The notes: generated by a model not told the origin, from the letters alone. A stretch of 63,936 nt of DNA from Bacteroidia bacterium (GCA_030428705.1 JAUIDI010000012.1:1-63936); one strand, 5' to 3'. Positions 9,120 through 19,014 are shown, counted from the stretch's first letter. Translations and numbers: made by a program.

Positions 9120-12100
9120 CTATTTCGAATAATTAACCTTATACCTCCAATAGCTTATACTTCCTAAAATAGCAGCACCTAAAACAATATACCATACGTA
9201 ATCGGGAGTAATGGCGGCCGAACCGCTTTGACCATAACTATGAAGGCCCACCAAATAATAATTGACCCCGAAATAGGTCATCATAATACATCCGACACCT
9301 ATCAAGCTTAGGAAATTGAACGTCCATTTTCCACGAAGGCCGGGAACCAGACGTGTGTGAATTACGAAGGCATAGACCATAATCGAAATGAGCGCCCAGG
9401 TTTCCTTCGGATCCCAGCCCCAATACCGCCCCCAGCTCTCATTGGCCCATTGACCTCCTAAAAAATTACCTATCGTTAGCATTACCAAACCAACGGTCAA
9501 AACCAACTCGTTGATAATCGTTAATTCCTTGATACTGATGTCCATTCGGGGCTTGTTCTTTTTGTTCGTTAGAATCATCAACAGCAAGTTCACAAACCCT
9601 AAGATACCACCAACGATCAAAGGCCCATAGCTGCCCACTATAACGGCTACATGTATCATCAACCAATAGCTGTCCAACACCGGAACCAAATTGCCTATCG
9701 AAGGATCAACCCAATTTTGATGGGCTATCCACAGTAAGAGGGCCGTTACGAACGACGCGGCGGCAAGGGTCATGTCATTTTTTCTAATGAACAACAACCC
9801 CATACCCATAGTTGCCCATGAAACGTACAAAATACTTTCGTATGCATCGCTCCAAGGTGCGTGGCCCGAAATGTACCAACGGAGGATCAAACCTGCCGTA
9901 TGCCATAAAAAGAAAATTACGATAGTTCCTTTAAAAAAATAGGAGGCAATGCGCCAAATGGACCGATCCTTAAAAATCTGAAAAATAAGCACGAAAAAGA
10001 ACAGGACACCGACAACGCCATAGAGACGGTATAAATGGTTGAAAATGTTCAACTTATTATAAATAATCTCTGTTTCTATTTTTTTATCCGAAGGCAATAC
10101 TTCACTGCCATGATTTTTTTGATTCTGTTTGAAGGCCGCCAATAATTTATCGGCCTCGCTATAGTCATCGGTCTGCACCGCTTTGTTCAACGTCAATTTA
10201 TAAAATGGCAGAGCATTTTTGATAAAATTGGCATACAACGAATCGGAAACCTGAAATTGGCCACTACGATACTCCACAGCCGAAACCCATTTGTTGTTCT
10301 CATCGTTCAACAAGGGGAATATTTTCAATATTTCTCCGCCAAGAGCCTGGTTCAACAACATTAACCGGATGTTCACTTCCTTGAAATCTTTTTGAAACTG
10401 ATTGGGATTGTTCGTGGCGGTGGCCTCCCTCAGAAAAGGTTCTAGCTTATAATTGCCCTTTTCATCAAAAAAATCGGTCGCCTTGACAAATTCCTGACCT
10501 TCCGGCACCCCAATAAGACGATGCAGACTGTCATTATCGCTTTTTTTGTCCAATAGGATAATTTCGGTATTATACCACAACGGCGGATTCATAAGCATGG
10601 ACAAAAACACCTGATCTGCGTTCATTCCCTTAAAAGAATCCTTTCCCCTCAGTTTGCGCAACAATTCCGAAGAAAAGGTGTGTAGGGGTTTCATACGCCC
10701 CCCTTCGTCCTGAATAACAAGTTCACCGAATTTATCGGCATGTTCCTTAGATACTTTAGTGGCTAGTATCAGGGAATCCAACTGCTCCTGTGAAGGCATG
10801 GCACCATGATCATGACCATCATCGGCCGTATGTTCTTGTGCCGAAAGTGATAATAGGCCGCCAAGTACAAATACAGCGGTCAAAGTGGCTTTTTTCTTTT
10901 TTAGTTTGGTCAACGATCGGCCCAGATCCTTGAAACGGGTCTTGCCAAAAATCATGATACCTATCAAGCCCAGATATAGAAGAAAATAGCCCACATACGT
11001 TATCCAAGTACCCCATTGGTCATGATTGACAGAAAGTACCGTACCCTTTTCATCAGGGTGAAAACTGGCCTGAAAAAATCGATAGCCCCTATGATCGAGA
11101 ATGTTGTTCATGAAGATATCATAGTCAAATGAACGTTCGTCCTCTACGGTAATCTTACTCATAAACGACTTGTAGGTATTGACAGTACCCGGGTATTTTT
11201 CGGCTATAAAATCATTAAGTTTAATGCTGAAAGGAAGTTCGTAAACCTTTGAACCATACGCCATCGCAAATTCCAATCCCCCGACCTCGAACTTATTGGA
11301 GAAATCGGTCGGACCTTTACCCCCCAAAAGCCTTTTTTGCACCTTCTCACCATTTGAGGTGACTTCAATGACCAAGGCATCTTGAGAATTTTCGGTGACT
11401 TCCTCCTCAGAAACCTTTACGACACCATAAGTGCCTGTTACCAAAGGCTCGGGTATTACGAACTGCATACCCCCAAGATTATATAGAGATCGGAGCTGAA
11501 ACTGTTGTAAACTATCTTTAATGACCTGTCCCTGAAATTGGTCGGCCATCCGCATAAAACTTCCCTCAAAAGGAGATTTTATCAGATATGTCGAGTCGGT
11601 TGCCATAATATTTATAGCACCATCGGTCTGGGTATTCAACGCGAACAACATATTATGTATGTTCGAAACCTTACCATCTTCTAAATAATGTTCTTCACGC
11701 TGCCCTGCACCGGCCTCGACGATTTTCAAGAACCGCTGTCCTTCTTCGGAAGGAACCAACCCCAGTTTGGCCCCTTTAATGAAATCTACATACGAAATCG
11801 TGAAATCCTGCCCATTGTAGTCATCGTTCCAAGGAAGATTTGATTTCAAAGCTTCCGGAGTAACGATAAGGTCATGTTGTAATATTTTTCTTTTGGGTTC
11901 CCCATCTATCTCTCCATCGACATAAACGGTCAAAAAGGTCTTATCGGAATAAAAAACATTTTCGGTGCTTCCCTCCCGAATGGGCATCATACCTTCAAAA
12001 CTTATATAACGGGTCACAAAGGCCCCGATAATTATCAGTATCCAAGAAAGGTGCAAAATCAGTACGGGCCATTTCTCCCATCGCAAAAGACGGTACCGGA

Positions 12101-12311
12101 ATATATTCCCAACAAAATTGATTACGAAAAACACCATGATTGCTTCGAACCATGTGGTGTTATAAATCCAGATACGGGCGGTTTCCGTACTATATTTACT
12201 TTCTATAAAGGTGCCAAAGGCCATCGCGGTCGCAAAAACCAAAAACAAAATAGCCATTAAACGTGTGGAGAAAAAAATCTTCTTCAGGAAATCTGTCATC
12301 GAGCGATGCAT
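9120..12311 (-). CDS. ccsBA: Fused ResB-CcsA cytochrome c biogenesis protein (System II)
   Basis: A 1063-aa fusion of ResB (CcsB) and CcsA, the System II machine that exports heme and attaches it to apocytochrome c outside the inner membrane. Residues 1-110 hold the first ResB transmembrane helices, followed by a large periplasmic region, another helix near 435 and a second long soluble stretch. The CcsA half (about 760-1063) has the tryptophan-rich heme motif WGWDPKETW and several membrane helices. The fused form is typical of Bacteroidetes and epsilon-proteobacteria. A second in-frame ATG lies four codons downstream (MTDF), so the exact start is uncertain. Confidence 0.92.
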   Translation of the reverse strand: MHRSMTDFLKKIFFSTRLMAILFLVFATAMAFGTFIESKYSTETARIWIYNTTWFEAIMVFFVINFVGNIFRYRLLRWEKWPVLILHLSWILIIIGAFVTRYISFEGMMPIREGSTENVFYSDKTFLTVYVDGEIDGEPKRKILQHDLIVTPEALKSNLPWNDDYNGQDFTISYVDFIKGAKLGLVPSEEGQRFLKIVEAGAGQREEHYLEDGKVSNIHNMLFALNTQTDGAINIMATDSTYLIKSPFEGSFMRMADQFQGQVIKDSLQQFQLRSLYNLGGMQFVIPEPLVTGTYGVVKVSEEEVTENSQDALVIEVTSNGEKVQKRLLGGKGPTDFSNKFEVGGLEFAMAYGSKVYELPFSIKLNDFIAEKYPGTVNTYKSFMSKITVEDERSFDYDIFMNNILDHRGYRFFQASFHPDEKGTVLSVNHDQWGTWITYVGYFLLYLGLIGIMIFGKTRFKDLGRSLTKLKKKKATLTAVFVLGGLLSLSAQEHTADDGHDHGAMPSQEQLDSLILATKVSKEHADKFGELVIQDEGGRMKPLHTFSSELLRKLRGKDSFKGMNADQVFLSMLMNPPLWYNTEIILLDKKSDNDSLHRLIGVPEGQEFVKATDFFDEKGNYKLEPFLREATATNNPNQFQKDFKEVNIRLMLLNQALGGEILKIFPLLNDENNKWVSAVEYRSGQFQVSDSLYANFIKNALPFYKLTLNKAVQTDDYSEADKLLAAFKQNQKNHGSEVLPSDKKIETEIIYNKLNIFNHLYRLYGVVGVLFFFVLIFQIFKDRSIWRIASYFFKGTIVIFFLWHTAGLILRWYISGHAPWSDAYESILYVSWATMGMGLLFIRKNDMTLAAASFVTALLLWIAHQNWVDPSIGNLVPVLDSYWLMIHVAVIVGSYGPLIVGGILGFVNLLLMILTNKKNKPRMDISIKELTIINELVLTVGLVMLTIGNFLGGQWANESWGRYWGWDPKETWALISIMVYAFVIHTRLVPGLRGKWTFNFLSLIGVGCIMMTYFGVNYYLVGLHSYGQSGSAAITPDYVWYIVLGAAILGSISYWRYKVNYSK

Positions 12312-12325
12312 TAATTTTCAGGATG

Positions 12326-12333
12326 CAAAAATA
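12326..12333 (-). promoter_or_regulatory. Candidate -7 element of the ccsBA promoter
   Basis: On the minus strand the octamer TATTTTTG matches the Bacteroidetes -7 consensus TAnnTTTG and ends 15 bp before the ccsBA start. No convincing TTG is seen 19 bp upstream, so this rests on the -7 box alone. Confidence 0.35.
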
Positions 12334-12488
12334 AGGTATTCCTAAGAGAATTGGATTTTAATTAACAAATGGTTTTTTTGAAATCAGCCATTTCGTTTTC
12401 CCATACAGGTGTTTCGGCACTTTGTTCAAACAGGACCATTTTTAGAAAGAATTTTGTATCTTGTATATACAATAATCATTTAAATGCT

Positions 12489-12878
12489 ATGAAAATGAAT
12501 AGAAAAACGTTTATCAAAAAAACGGCAGGTGCCGTATTGATCGCCCTGCCCGCAACATCTTTGATCGGATGTTCGAATTCAGACAATAATTCAGGGGTTC
12601 CGAACCCGGATCCTGGTGAAAATCCCCAGGCCAATTGTCTTGACAATGGAACCGCCGTCGCCATTGGTTCTAACCATGGGCATACACTTGTCGTTTCGAC
12701 GGCCGATGTAAATGCCGGAAGCGAAAAGACCTATTCGATACAAGGTTCTTCCGGGCATAATCACACCGTAACCATTACTGGAGCAAATTTTACATCGCTC
12801 AAGAATAACTCGTCAATTTCGGTCGTTTCGACCAATGATGATGACCATACGCATTCCGTTACAGTCTCCTGCGCGTAA
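12489..12878 (+). CDS. Small histidine-rich lipoprotein, function unknown
   Basis: A 129-aa exported lipoprotein. I chose the ATG at 12489 because it is followed by a clean signal: RKTFIKK, a hydrophobic core and lipobox SLIGC (Cys28). A longer reading exists but adds an implausible leader. The RKTFIKK segment resembles a Tat signal with Arg-Lys in place of Arg-Arg. The mature part has repeated His pairs in similar beta-strand settings (HGH, GHNHTVT, DHTHSVT) and a terminal Cys, which suggests metal (copper or zinc) binding. It is monocistronic, with a strong terminator behind it. No family is recognised. Confidence 0.7.
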   Translation: MKMNRKTFIKKTAGAVLIALPATSLIGCSNSDNNSGVPNPDPGENPQANCLDNGTAVAIGSNHGHTLVVSTADVNAGSEKTYSIQGSSGHNHTVTITGANFTSLKNNSSISVVSTNDDDHTHSVTVSCA

Positions 12879-12906
12879 GGTAAGATTGAAAAAACCTATT
12901 ATGATT

Positions 12907-12939
12907 AATGAACCGCTATTAAAGGCGGTTCATTTTTTT
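12907..12939 (+). terminator. Rho-independent terminator after the His-rich lipoprotein
   Basis: Perfect 10-bp inverted repeat (AATGAACCGC / GCGGTTCATT) with a short loop, followed by a run of seven T. Confidence 0.9.
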
Positions 12940-13001
12940 ATCTCAAAGCACTCCATGTATTTAAGTTGGACACCTACATAATATATTATTAGTTTTACGT
13001 C

Positions 13002-13754
13002 ATGATCAAGGTCAGCATCGTAGGCAAGGGAAACGTATCATACCATCTGGGTAAAGCGATCGAAAAATCCAAAGATATTGAGGTCATTGAAGTTTTAAGT
13101 AGTCGCGAAAACCTTTTTACTAAAGTATCGGAGCCGAATCAGGATACGTTATCGGCACAACCCGATATCTATATTTTGGCAGTCAGTGACAATGCCATAG
13201 TTGAAGCATCCCAAAGATTAAGAAAAACAAAAAGCCTTGTTGTGCATACTTCGGGGGGTATTTCGATAACCACCTTGCCCAAAGAAGTCCGTAGGGGTGT
13301 TTTTTATCCCTTGCAGACGTTCAGTAAAAAAAGTGAAATCGATTTTAAAAAAGTGCCCTTATGCATAGAAGCCGAAAATAAGACAGACCTCGAGATATTG
13401 CATAATCTTGCTATTGCCCTGTCGAACGAGGTACACGAAGTGTCTTCAAAACAACGAGTCAAATTGCATTTGGCCGCTGTTTTCGTAAATAATTTTGTGA
13501 ACTATATGTACAAAATAGGTTCGGACATCTGCCAGGATAGTGAGCTGCCCTTTTCAATACTTAAACCGTTACTAACGACGACGGCACAAAAAATTGAAAA
13601 TCTTTCTCCCGAAGAAGCCCAGACCGGCCCGGCCCGAAGGGGAGATACGATTACGATCAAAAAACATCTTGACCTATTGACCGTTAAGGAGCATAAAGAA
13701 ATATATTCCCTTATGACACAATCGATACAAAAGACTTATGGAAAAGAGCTATAA
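13002..13754 (+). CDS. Rossmann-fold / DUF2520 domain protein
   Basis: Protein of 250 aa with an N-terminal NAD(P)-binding Rossmann domain (IVGKGNVSYHLG, residues 4-15) and the C-terminal helical DUF2520 domain (RVKLHLAAVFVNNF near 146, ending with TGPARRGD). It resembles ProC-like and F420-dependent oxidoreductases, but the substrate is unknown. It starts the DUF2520-KdsC-Maf gene group, which I recall as conserved in Flavobacteria; the next gene starts 17 bp before its stop, so translation is probably coupled. Confidence 0.85.
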   Translation: MIKVSIVGKGNVSYHLGKAIEKSKDIEVIEVLSSRENLFTKVSEPNQDTLSAQPDIYILAVSDNAIVEASQRLRKTKSLVVHTSGGISITTLPKEVRRGVFYPLQTFSKKSEIDFKKVPLCIEAENKTDLEILHNLAIALSNEVHEVSSKQRVKLHLAAVFVNNFVNYMYKIGSDICQDSELPFSILKPLLTTTAQKIENLSPEEAQTGPARRGDTITIKKHLDLLTVKEHKEIYSLMTQSIQKTYGKEL

Positions 13755-14265
13755 AAAGTATCTAAAAGATATAACTACCTTCGTCTTTGATGTGGACGGG
13801 GTATTCACCGATGGTACACTTCTGATTACAACTGAAGGGGAAATGTTACGGAAAATGAGTGTCAAAGATGGTTATGCCCTAAAGACCGCCCTTCAAAAAG
13901 GATATAATATCTGCATCATAACCGGAGGTACCAACGAAGGTGTACGAAAGCGTTTGCGAGGGCTTGGGGTCACTGATATCCATATGGGGATCCATCACAA
14001 AGAGGAACCTTTAAAAGAATACCTTGATATCTATGGTATAAACCCCGAAAACGTACTCTATATGGGTGATGACCTACCCGATATACCGCCCATGCAAATG
14101 GTGGCCCTCCCCTGCTGTCCGCAGGATGCTGCTCAAGAAGTGAAGGCGATGGCTAAATATATTTCGCATCGAAACGGTGGGGATGAATGTGTTCGCGATG
14201 TCATAGAACAGGTCATGAAAGTTCGAGGTGACTGGTTTAAAAATTTTGATGCCCAAAATGCCTAA
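13738..14265 (+). CDS. kdsC: KDO 8-phosphate phosphatase (HAD superfamily)
   Basis: HAD phosphatase of 175 aa, the usual KdsC length, without a cap domain. It hydrolyses KDO 8-phosphate to KDO for lipopolysaccharide core synthesis in the cytoplasm. Catalytic Asp18 and Asp20 lie in FDVDGVFTDG, the Thr motif is ITGG (61-64) and the metal motif GDDLPD is at 110-115. It overlaps the genes on both sides, which points to a tight operon. Confidence 0.88.
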   Translation: MEKSYKKYLKDITTFVFDVDGVFTDGTLLITTEGEMLRKMSVKDGYALKTALQKGYNICIITGGTNEGVRKRLRGLGVTDIHMGIHHKEEPLKEYLDIYGINPENVLYMGDDLPDIPPMQMVALPCCPQDAAQEVKAMAKYISHRNGGDECVRDVIEQVMKVRGDWFKNFDAQNA

Positions 14266-14272
14266 AACCGAA

Positions 14273-14860
14273 ATGCTTCCCCAACACTTAAAAGGCAAAA
14301 GAATAATACTGGCCTCTGGTTCGCCACGCAGACAACGTTTTTTTGAGGAAATGGGATTCGAATTCGAAATCCGCTTAAAAACTGTGGACGAGATTCATCC
14401 TTCTGGATTGAAGGGAAGTGAAATTTCCGATTATCTCGCCAAATTAAAAGCTACTCCTTTCGATGGCACTATAAAAGCAAATGAGGTTTTGATTACTTCG
14501 GATACCGTCGTTTGGCATAAAAACAAGTCGCTCGCCAAACCGGCCGATGAAGAAGAGGCGGTCACTATGCTAAAAATGCTGTCAAACGATTGGCATGAGG
14601 TAATTACTTCCGTATGCCTATCCACCATGGCCGACCAAAGAATCTTTAATGCGACGACACGCGTAAAATTTGCCGCACTTAGCGATTTACAAATACGGCA
14701 CTATATTGAGACTTGTAGCCCTTTTGATAAAGCAGGTGGCTACGGCATACAAGAATGGATCGGCCTTATCGGAATCGAAGAAATTCAGGGTTCGTACACG
14801 AACGTAGTAGGGCTACCGACCCACCTCGTCTATCAGGAGTTGATGAAAATGGTCAAATGA
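14273..14860 (+). CDS. maf: Maf family nucleoside triphosphate pyrophosphatase
   Basis: Protein of 195 aa that hydrolyses non-canonical or UTP/dTTP-type nucleotides to monophosphates. The family signature ASGSPRRQ follows 13 residues after the chosen start, and the SDTVVW segment and the FDKAGGYGIQ substrate-site motif are present. Several in-frame starts exist (GTG 14228, ATG 14249, 14258, 14273); the last gives the length and N-terminus typical of flavobacterial Maf proteins and avoids overlap with kdsC, but 14258 is also possible. Confidence 0.88.
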   Translation: MLPQHLKGKRIILASGSPRRQRFFEEMGFEFEIRLKTVDEIHPSGLKGSEISDYLAKLKATPFDGTIKANEVLITSDTVVWHKNKSLAKPADEEEAVTMLKMLSNDWHEVITSVCLSTMADQRIFNATTRVKFAALSDLQIRHYIETCSPFDKAGGYGIQEWIGLIGIEEIQGSYTNVVGLPTHLVYQELMKMVK

Positions 14861-14905
14861 CCTTATTTGCTTAACTTTATTAAATAATTAATAAAATTTA
14901 GACGT

Positions 14906-15850
14906 GTGAAAAAGTGGCTCACTTTAGAACTTTCGGTCATCGTACTGGCCGGTTTTTTTACAATAATAAATTCATGTAAAGAAAAGACGGGCGACCAGAA
15001 AGAAGTTGCCGTGAACGAGACTACTGTGGACAAGAAACCCACAAAACAAATTTCGGAAGCGTTCAAGGAATACTGGTATGCCGGAGATGCAGAAATTACC
15101 TCCTATTCATTGGAACAGGCCAGATATGGTGAAATCCGAAAGGGTGATGCAGTGCTTATTTATGTTACCGAACCGTTTTCGGCCGACAAGCAAGTGAAGG
15201 CCGATAACTACGACAAGAGCAATGTTCCCGTTCTAAAATTGAACACTACAAAAAATTACATCACGGGAATTTACCCTTACTCCATAATGACCAGTAGCTT
15301 CTGTCCCGTTCGTAATGACGATCATGCGATTAAGGTAACCTTTTCTTCCCAGGAATGGTGTGGACAAGTCTATGCCCAATTGAACAACCGTTCGACCTTC
15401 GAAATTGCATCCCATTCCTATTTTGAATCCGAGGCCGATCAAAATTTGACATTGGACAAAACCGTTCTCGAAAACGAACTGTGGAACAAATTGCGAATTG
15501 ACCCTGAAAGTCTTCCCGTTGGAGAAATACAAATGATTCCGTCATTCGAATACATTCGATTGTCGCACAAAGAGTTGAAAGCGTATGAGGCTATCGTTAG
15601 TTTAAATAAAAATGGTGCGGTTGGCTCGTACGAAATCGACTATCCAGAACTCGAAAGAACCTTAAAAATCGATTTTAGAACCGAGTTTCCGTATACTATA
15701 GAAGGCTGGTCCGAAACCTTTAAAAGTGGTTTCGGCGACAAGGCCAAAATCATGACGTCGACCGCTACTAAAAACAAGACCTTAAAAACCCCTTATTGGA
15801 ATCAAAACGGAAATAACCACCTATCTTTGCGCGATAGTTTAGGACTCTAG
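14906..15850 (+). CDS. Conserved lipoprotein, function unknown
   Basis: Predicted lipoprotein of 314 aa beginning with a GTG codon; hydrophobic leader and a lipidation Cys at residue 24 (INSC). The mature part contains EYWYAGDAEI, a conserved-looking SSFCPVRNDDH stretch and a SFEYIRLSHKELKAYEA segment. I believe homologues in Flavobacteria sit next to maf and are sometimes mislabelled as Maf inhibitors, but nothing here resembles Maf. It is probably co-transcribed with maf (45 bp gap) and the MscS gene (4 bp gap). Confidence 0.75.
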   Translation: MKKWLTLELSVIVLAGFFTIINSCKEKTGDQKEVAVNETTVDKKPTKQISEAFKEYWYAGDAEITSYSLEQARYGEIRKGDAVLIYVTEPFSADKQVKADNYDKSNVPVLKLNTTKNYITGIYPYSIMTSSFCPVRNDDHAIKVTFSSQEWCGQVYAQLNNRSTFEIASHSYFESEADQNLTLDKTVLENELWNKLRIDPESLPVGEIQMIPSFEYIRLSHKELKAYEAIVSLNKNGAVGSYEIDYPELERTLKIDFRTEFPYTIEGWSETFKSGFGDKAKIMTSTATKNKTLKTPYWNQNGNNHLSLRDSLGL

Positions 15851-15854
15851 TTTT

Positions 15855-16400
15855 ATGGAAAAATTTATCGCCAATAACCAGAGCGAATTACTGGCGACCG
15901 CTATAACGCTCTTGATACTCTTGATACTTCGATTTCTGATCAATAAGACCGTTCGTAGAATTGGTCGGATTAGCGATATCGTCGAGGCACGCACCCTTTT
16001 GATTATTAAGTACGTTTCTTATTTTTTGACTTTCGTAGGATTAGGGGCATTCGCTTTTATCTGGGGCGTCAATTTCAAGGATCTCGGATTGCTTTTTTCC
16101 TCGGTCTTTGCCGTAATCGGGGTAGCTTTTTTTGCCAGTTGGTCCATTTTGAGCAATGTAACCGCAGGCGTGATATTGTTTTTTTCCTTTCCGTTCAAAA
16201 TTGGTGATCGCGTTAAAATATTGGATAAGGATACCGAATCCGAAGAGCCTTATCTAATAGAGGATATCAAGGCATTTCATGTCAATTTGCGAAAAGATAA
16301 TGGCGAACTACTCGTATACCCCAACAACTTGATGATACAAAAAGCGGTCACTTTGGTGTATCATAAAGAAAATGATTCGGAATCAAGTGAAATACTATAG
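15855..16400 (+). CDS. Small mechanosensitive ion channel (MscS family)
   Basis: Compact MscS-type channel of 181 aa that would open on membrane stretch to release solutes. Membrane helices are visible at about residues 12-27, 50-72 and 78-100; the third is the Gly/Ala/Val-rich pore helix (LSNVTAGVILFF), followed by the beta domain (FKIGDRVKI) and a conserved-looking VYPNNLM segment. It starts 4 bp after the previous lipoprotein gene, so it is the last gene of the maf-lipoprotein-mscS operon. It lacks the large C-terminal alpha/beta domain of E. coli MscS. Confidence 0.85.
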   Translation: MEKFIANNQSELLATAITLLILLILRFLINKTVRRIGRISDIVEARTLLIIKYVSYFLTFVGLGAFAFIWGVNFKDLGLLFSSVFAVIGVAFFASWSILSNVTAGVILFFSFPFKIGDRVKILDKDTESEEPYLIEDIKAFHVNLRKDNGELLVYPNNLMIQKAVTLVYHKENDSESSEIL

Positions 16401-16424
16401 TTTGTTAAAGAAGTTTAAAAAAAA

Positions 16425-16454
16425 CTGGTTCGCGCCTATATCTTTCTATCTTTG
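16425..16454 (+). promoter_or_regulatory. Candidate promoter for the PIG-L/symporter genes
   Basis: A -7 box TATCTTTG (16447-16454) matches TAnnTTTG exactly, with CTG 19 bp upstream in place of the consensus TTG. The start codon follows at 16477. Confidence 0.5.
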
Positions 16455-16476
16455 ATTGCCAACTAAAATCAAAGAT

Positions 16477-19014
16477 ATGCGCCATTTTCTTGTATTATGT
16501 GCAACTTTATTCTTTAGCGTTAATTTCTGTGTAGCACAGACACCGCAAAAGAAATCGACCTCAGAAATCTACCATTCGCTTCAGAAATTGAACTTTTTGG
16601 GTACGGCATTGTACGTCGCTGCGCATCCCGATGATGAAAACACACGTATGATATCCTATCTGTCGAACCATTTCAAGGCTAGAACAGCCTACCTGTCATT
16701 GACACGGGGAGATGGGGGGCAGAACCTGATAGGCCCTGAATTGAAGGAACTTCTTGGGGTGCTTCGCACCCAAGAACTGCTAGCGGCCCGAAGAGTCGAC
16801 GGTGGGGAACAATACTTCACGAGAGCTGTGGATTTCGGATATTCAAAACACCCTGATGAGACTTTAAAAATTTGGAACAAAGAAGAGGTATTGGGTGATA
16901 TGGTTTGGGTAATCCGCAACCTTAAACCCGATGTAATCATCAATCGATTTGACCATCGCAGCCCGGGGAGTACCCACGGCCATCATACTTCATCGGCAAT
17001 GCTCAGTTTCGAGGCCTTTGACCTGGCAAACAATCCAAACTCATATTCGAAGCAACTTGAATTGACCCAAGCATGGCAACCCAAGCGTTTGTTTTTCAAC
17101 ACTTCTTGGTGGTTTTATGGAAGCCGTGAAAAATTCGAGGAAGCTGATAAGTCGAAAATGCTTCATTTCGATACCGGTGTGTTCTATCCTACTTTGGGAA
17201 TCTCGAACAATGAAATTGCCTCGTTGGCCAGTAGCCAGCACCTCTGTCAGGGTTTTGGAAGATTAACCTCCAGAGGATCCGAAAACGAATATGTCGAACT
17301 CTTGAAAGGAGATATGCCTATGGACAATACTGACATTTTTGATGGCATCGATACCTCTTGGTTACGTGTAGAAGGTGGAAAAGCAGTAGGGGATATACTG
17401 TACGATATCGAGGCAAATTTTGACTTTGTCAATCCTGAGAAACATCTTGAAAAACTTATTGAAGCCTATAAATTGCTACAGAATGTCAAAGACGACCATT
17501 GGAAACGATTGAAATCCGAAGAACTTAAAAATCTGATTCTAGCGGTTTGCGGACTGTATCTCGAAGCTTCGTCGGAAAACGCCCTTGCCAATCCGAGCGG
17601 AAAAATAAAGGTGGCCATCGAAGCATTGAATCGATCTTCGGCCCCTATTACCCTGAATACAATTGAAATAATTGGTGCAGATGCCAAATTGAACCCCTCC
17701 GTTCCCTTGAAAAACAACGAAAACCAAAATTTTGAACTTGAATTAGTCATTCCCGATGACACAGAATATACAAGTCCGTATTGGCTTAAAAAAAAGGCAA
17801 CATTGGGTATGTATACCGTTGAAGATCAAAATCTGATTGGTAGGCCCGAAACGCCCCGGGCCTTTCATGTTCGGTTTGAGCTTGATTTTAATGGATATGC
17901 AATAACTTTTGAAAAGCCCTTGGTTTATCGTTATGCCCGCCCTGACAAAGGCGAACTGTACGAACCTTTTGAAATATTGCCGGAAGCGACCGCAAGTTTC
18001 GATGATAATGTTTTGATATTTGCCGACGGGGAACCAAAAGAAATACCGGTAACCGTCAAGGCGCAGAAAGACAATATAAAAGGTGAGGTACAACTTTCCT
18101 TTGCAAAAGGATGGAGGGTCGAAAAAGAAGTCCTGCCCTTCGAAATCGAGAAAAAAGGAGATCAGAAAACATTGGTTTTTAAACTTTGGCCGCCTGAACA
18201 AGAGAACGAGAGTTATATTTCGCCCATCATAAAAGTAGACGGAAAGGAACTTACCCAAGAATTAGTGACCATCGCCTACGACCATGTGCCGACACAACAG
18301 GTTTTGCGGGACGCAGAGGCTAAGGTCGTGCGTCTGAACATTCAAAAAGCCGGTGAAAACATAGGTTATATAATGGGTGCGGGAGATGCCGTACCTGAAA
18401 GTCTAAAACAAATAGGATACAATGTACATTTGATCGACCCCAGCAGTATCACATCCGGCAGCTTGCAGAAATATGATGCCGTCGTGGTGGGCATTCGAGC
18501 CTATAATGTCGTCGAAGAACTAAAATTCAAACAGCGGTTTTTAATGGACTATGTCAAGCAGGGAGGCAATCTTATCGTGCAATACAATACAGCAGGTAGA
18601 TGGGCCTCGCAATTCGAAAATATTGCTCCTTATGACCTGAAACTATCACGTGATCGCGTGACCGATGAAAACTCACCAGTTGAGATCATTGCCAAAAGCC
18701 ATACCCTTGTAAATTTCCCGAACCTGATCGCCGAGGATGATTTCAACGGATGGATCCAGGAGCGGGGGCTTTATTTTCCCAATGAGTGGGCCCCACAATT
18801 CACTCCTATCCTCAAAATGAACGATCCTGGAGAAGAATCGACCGAAGGCAGCCTATTGGTCGCACCATACGGCCAAGGAAACTATATTTACAGCGGCCTT
18901 AGTTTTTTTAGGGAGTTGCCTGCCGGGGTTCCGGGGGCATATAAGTTATTCGCCAACATGTTATCTTTGGGAAAAGAAAAAATAGAAGCTACCTCCAATC
19001 AGGTCAAGGGATGA
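16477..19014 (+). CDS. Secreted PIG-L family deacetylase, large form
   Basis: Exported protein of 845 aa: signal peptide to about AQ (residue 21), then a PIG-L deacetylase domain with zinc motif AHPDDEN (H50, D52, D53) and a distal ligand segment HGHHTSS. The remaining 500 residues include beta-rich domains and a C-terminal Rossmann-like or glutamine-amidotransferase-like fold (MGAGDAVPE, VVVGIRAYNV). Such large periplasmic PIG-L proteins probably deacetylate sugars or glycans. I start at the ATG 16477 because the signal peptide begins there; an in-frame TTG lies at 16456. It shares its stop with the start of a tiny membrane ORF and then the symporter, suggesting deacetylation linked to uptake. 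Confidence 0.85.
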   Translation: MRHFLVLCATLFFSVNFCVAQTPQKKSTSEIYHSLQKLNFLGTALYVAAHPDDENTRMISYLSNHFKARTAYLSLTRGDGGQNLIGPELKELLGVLRTQELLAARRVDGGEQYFTRAVDFGYSKHPDETLKIWNKEEVLGDMVWVIRNLKPDVIINRFDHRSPGSTHGHHTSSAMLSFEAFDLANNPNSYSKQLELTQAWQPKRLFFNTSWWFYGSREKFEEADKSKMLHFDTGVFYPTLGISNNEIASLASSQHLCQGFGRLTSRGSENEYVELLKGDMPMDNTDIFDGIDTSWLRVEGGKAVGDILYDIEANFDFVNPEKHLEKLIEAYKLLQNVKDDHWKRLKSEELKNLILAVCGLYLEASSENALANPSGKIKVAIEALNRSSAPITLNTIEIIGADAKLNPSVPLKNNENQNFELELVIPDDTEYTSPYWLKKKATLGMYTVEDQNLIGRPETPRAFHVRFELDFNGYAITFEKPLVYRYARPDKGELYEPFEILPEATASFDDNVLIFADGEPKEIPVTVKAQKDNIKGEVQLSFAKGWRVEKEVLPFEIEKKGDQKTLVFKLWPPEQENESYISPIIKVDGKELTQELVTIAYDHVPTQQVLRDAEAKVVRLNIQKAGENIGYIMGAGDAVPESLKQIGYNVHLIDPSSITSGSLQKYDAVVVGIRAYNVVEELKFKQRFLMDYVKQGGNLIVQYNTAGRWASQFENIAPYDLKLSRDRVTDENSPVEIIAKSHTLVNFPNLIAEDDFNGWIQERGLYFPNEWAPQFTPILKMNDPGEESTEGSLLVAPYGQGNYIYSGLSFFRELPAGVPGAYKLFANMLSLGKEKIEATSNQVKG

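Noticed and set aside
12369-12488. N-terminal extension of the His-rich lipoprotein
   Set aside because: The extra 40 residues precede a complete lipoprotein signal peptide, so the later ATG is the real start.
14906-15850. Annotation as Maf inhibitor or septum-formation protein
   Set aside because: No Maf-like residue pattern; the label in databases seems to come only from its neighbour.
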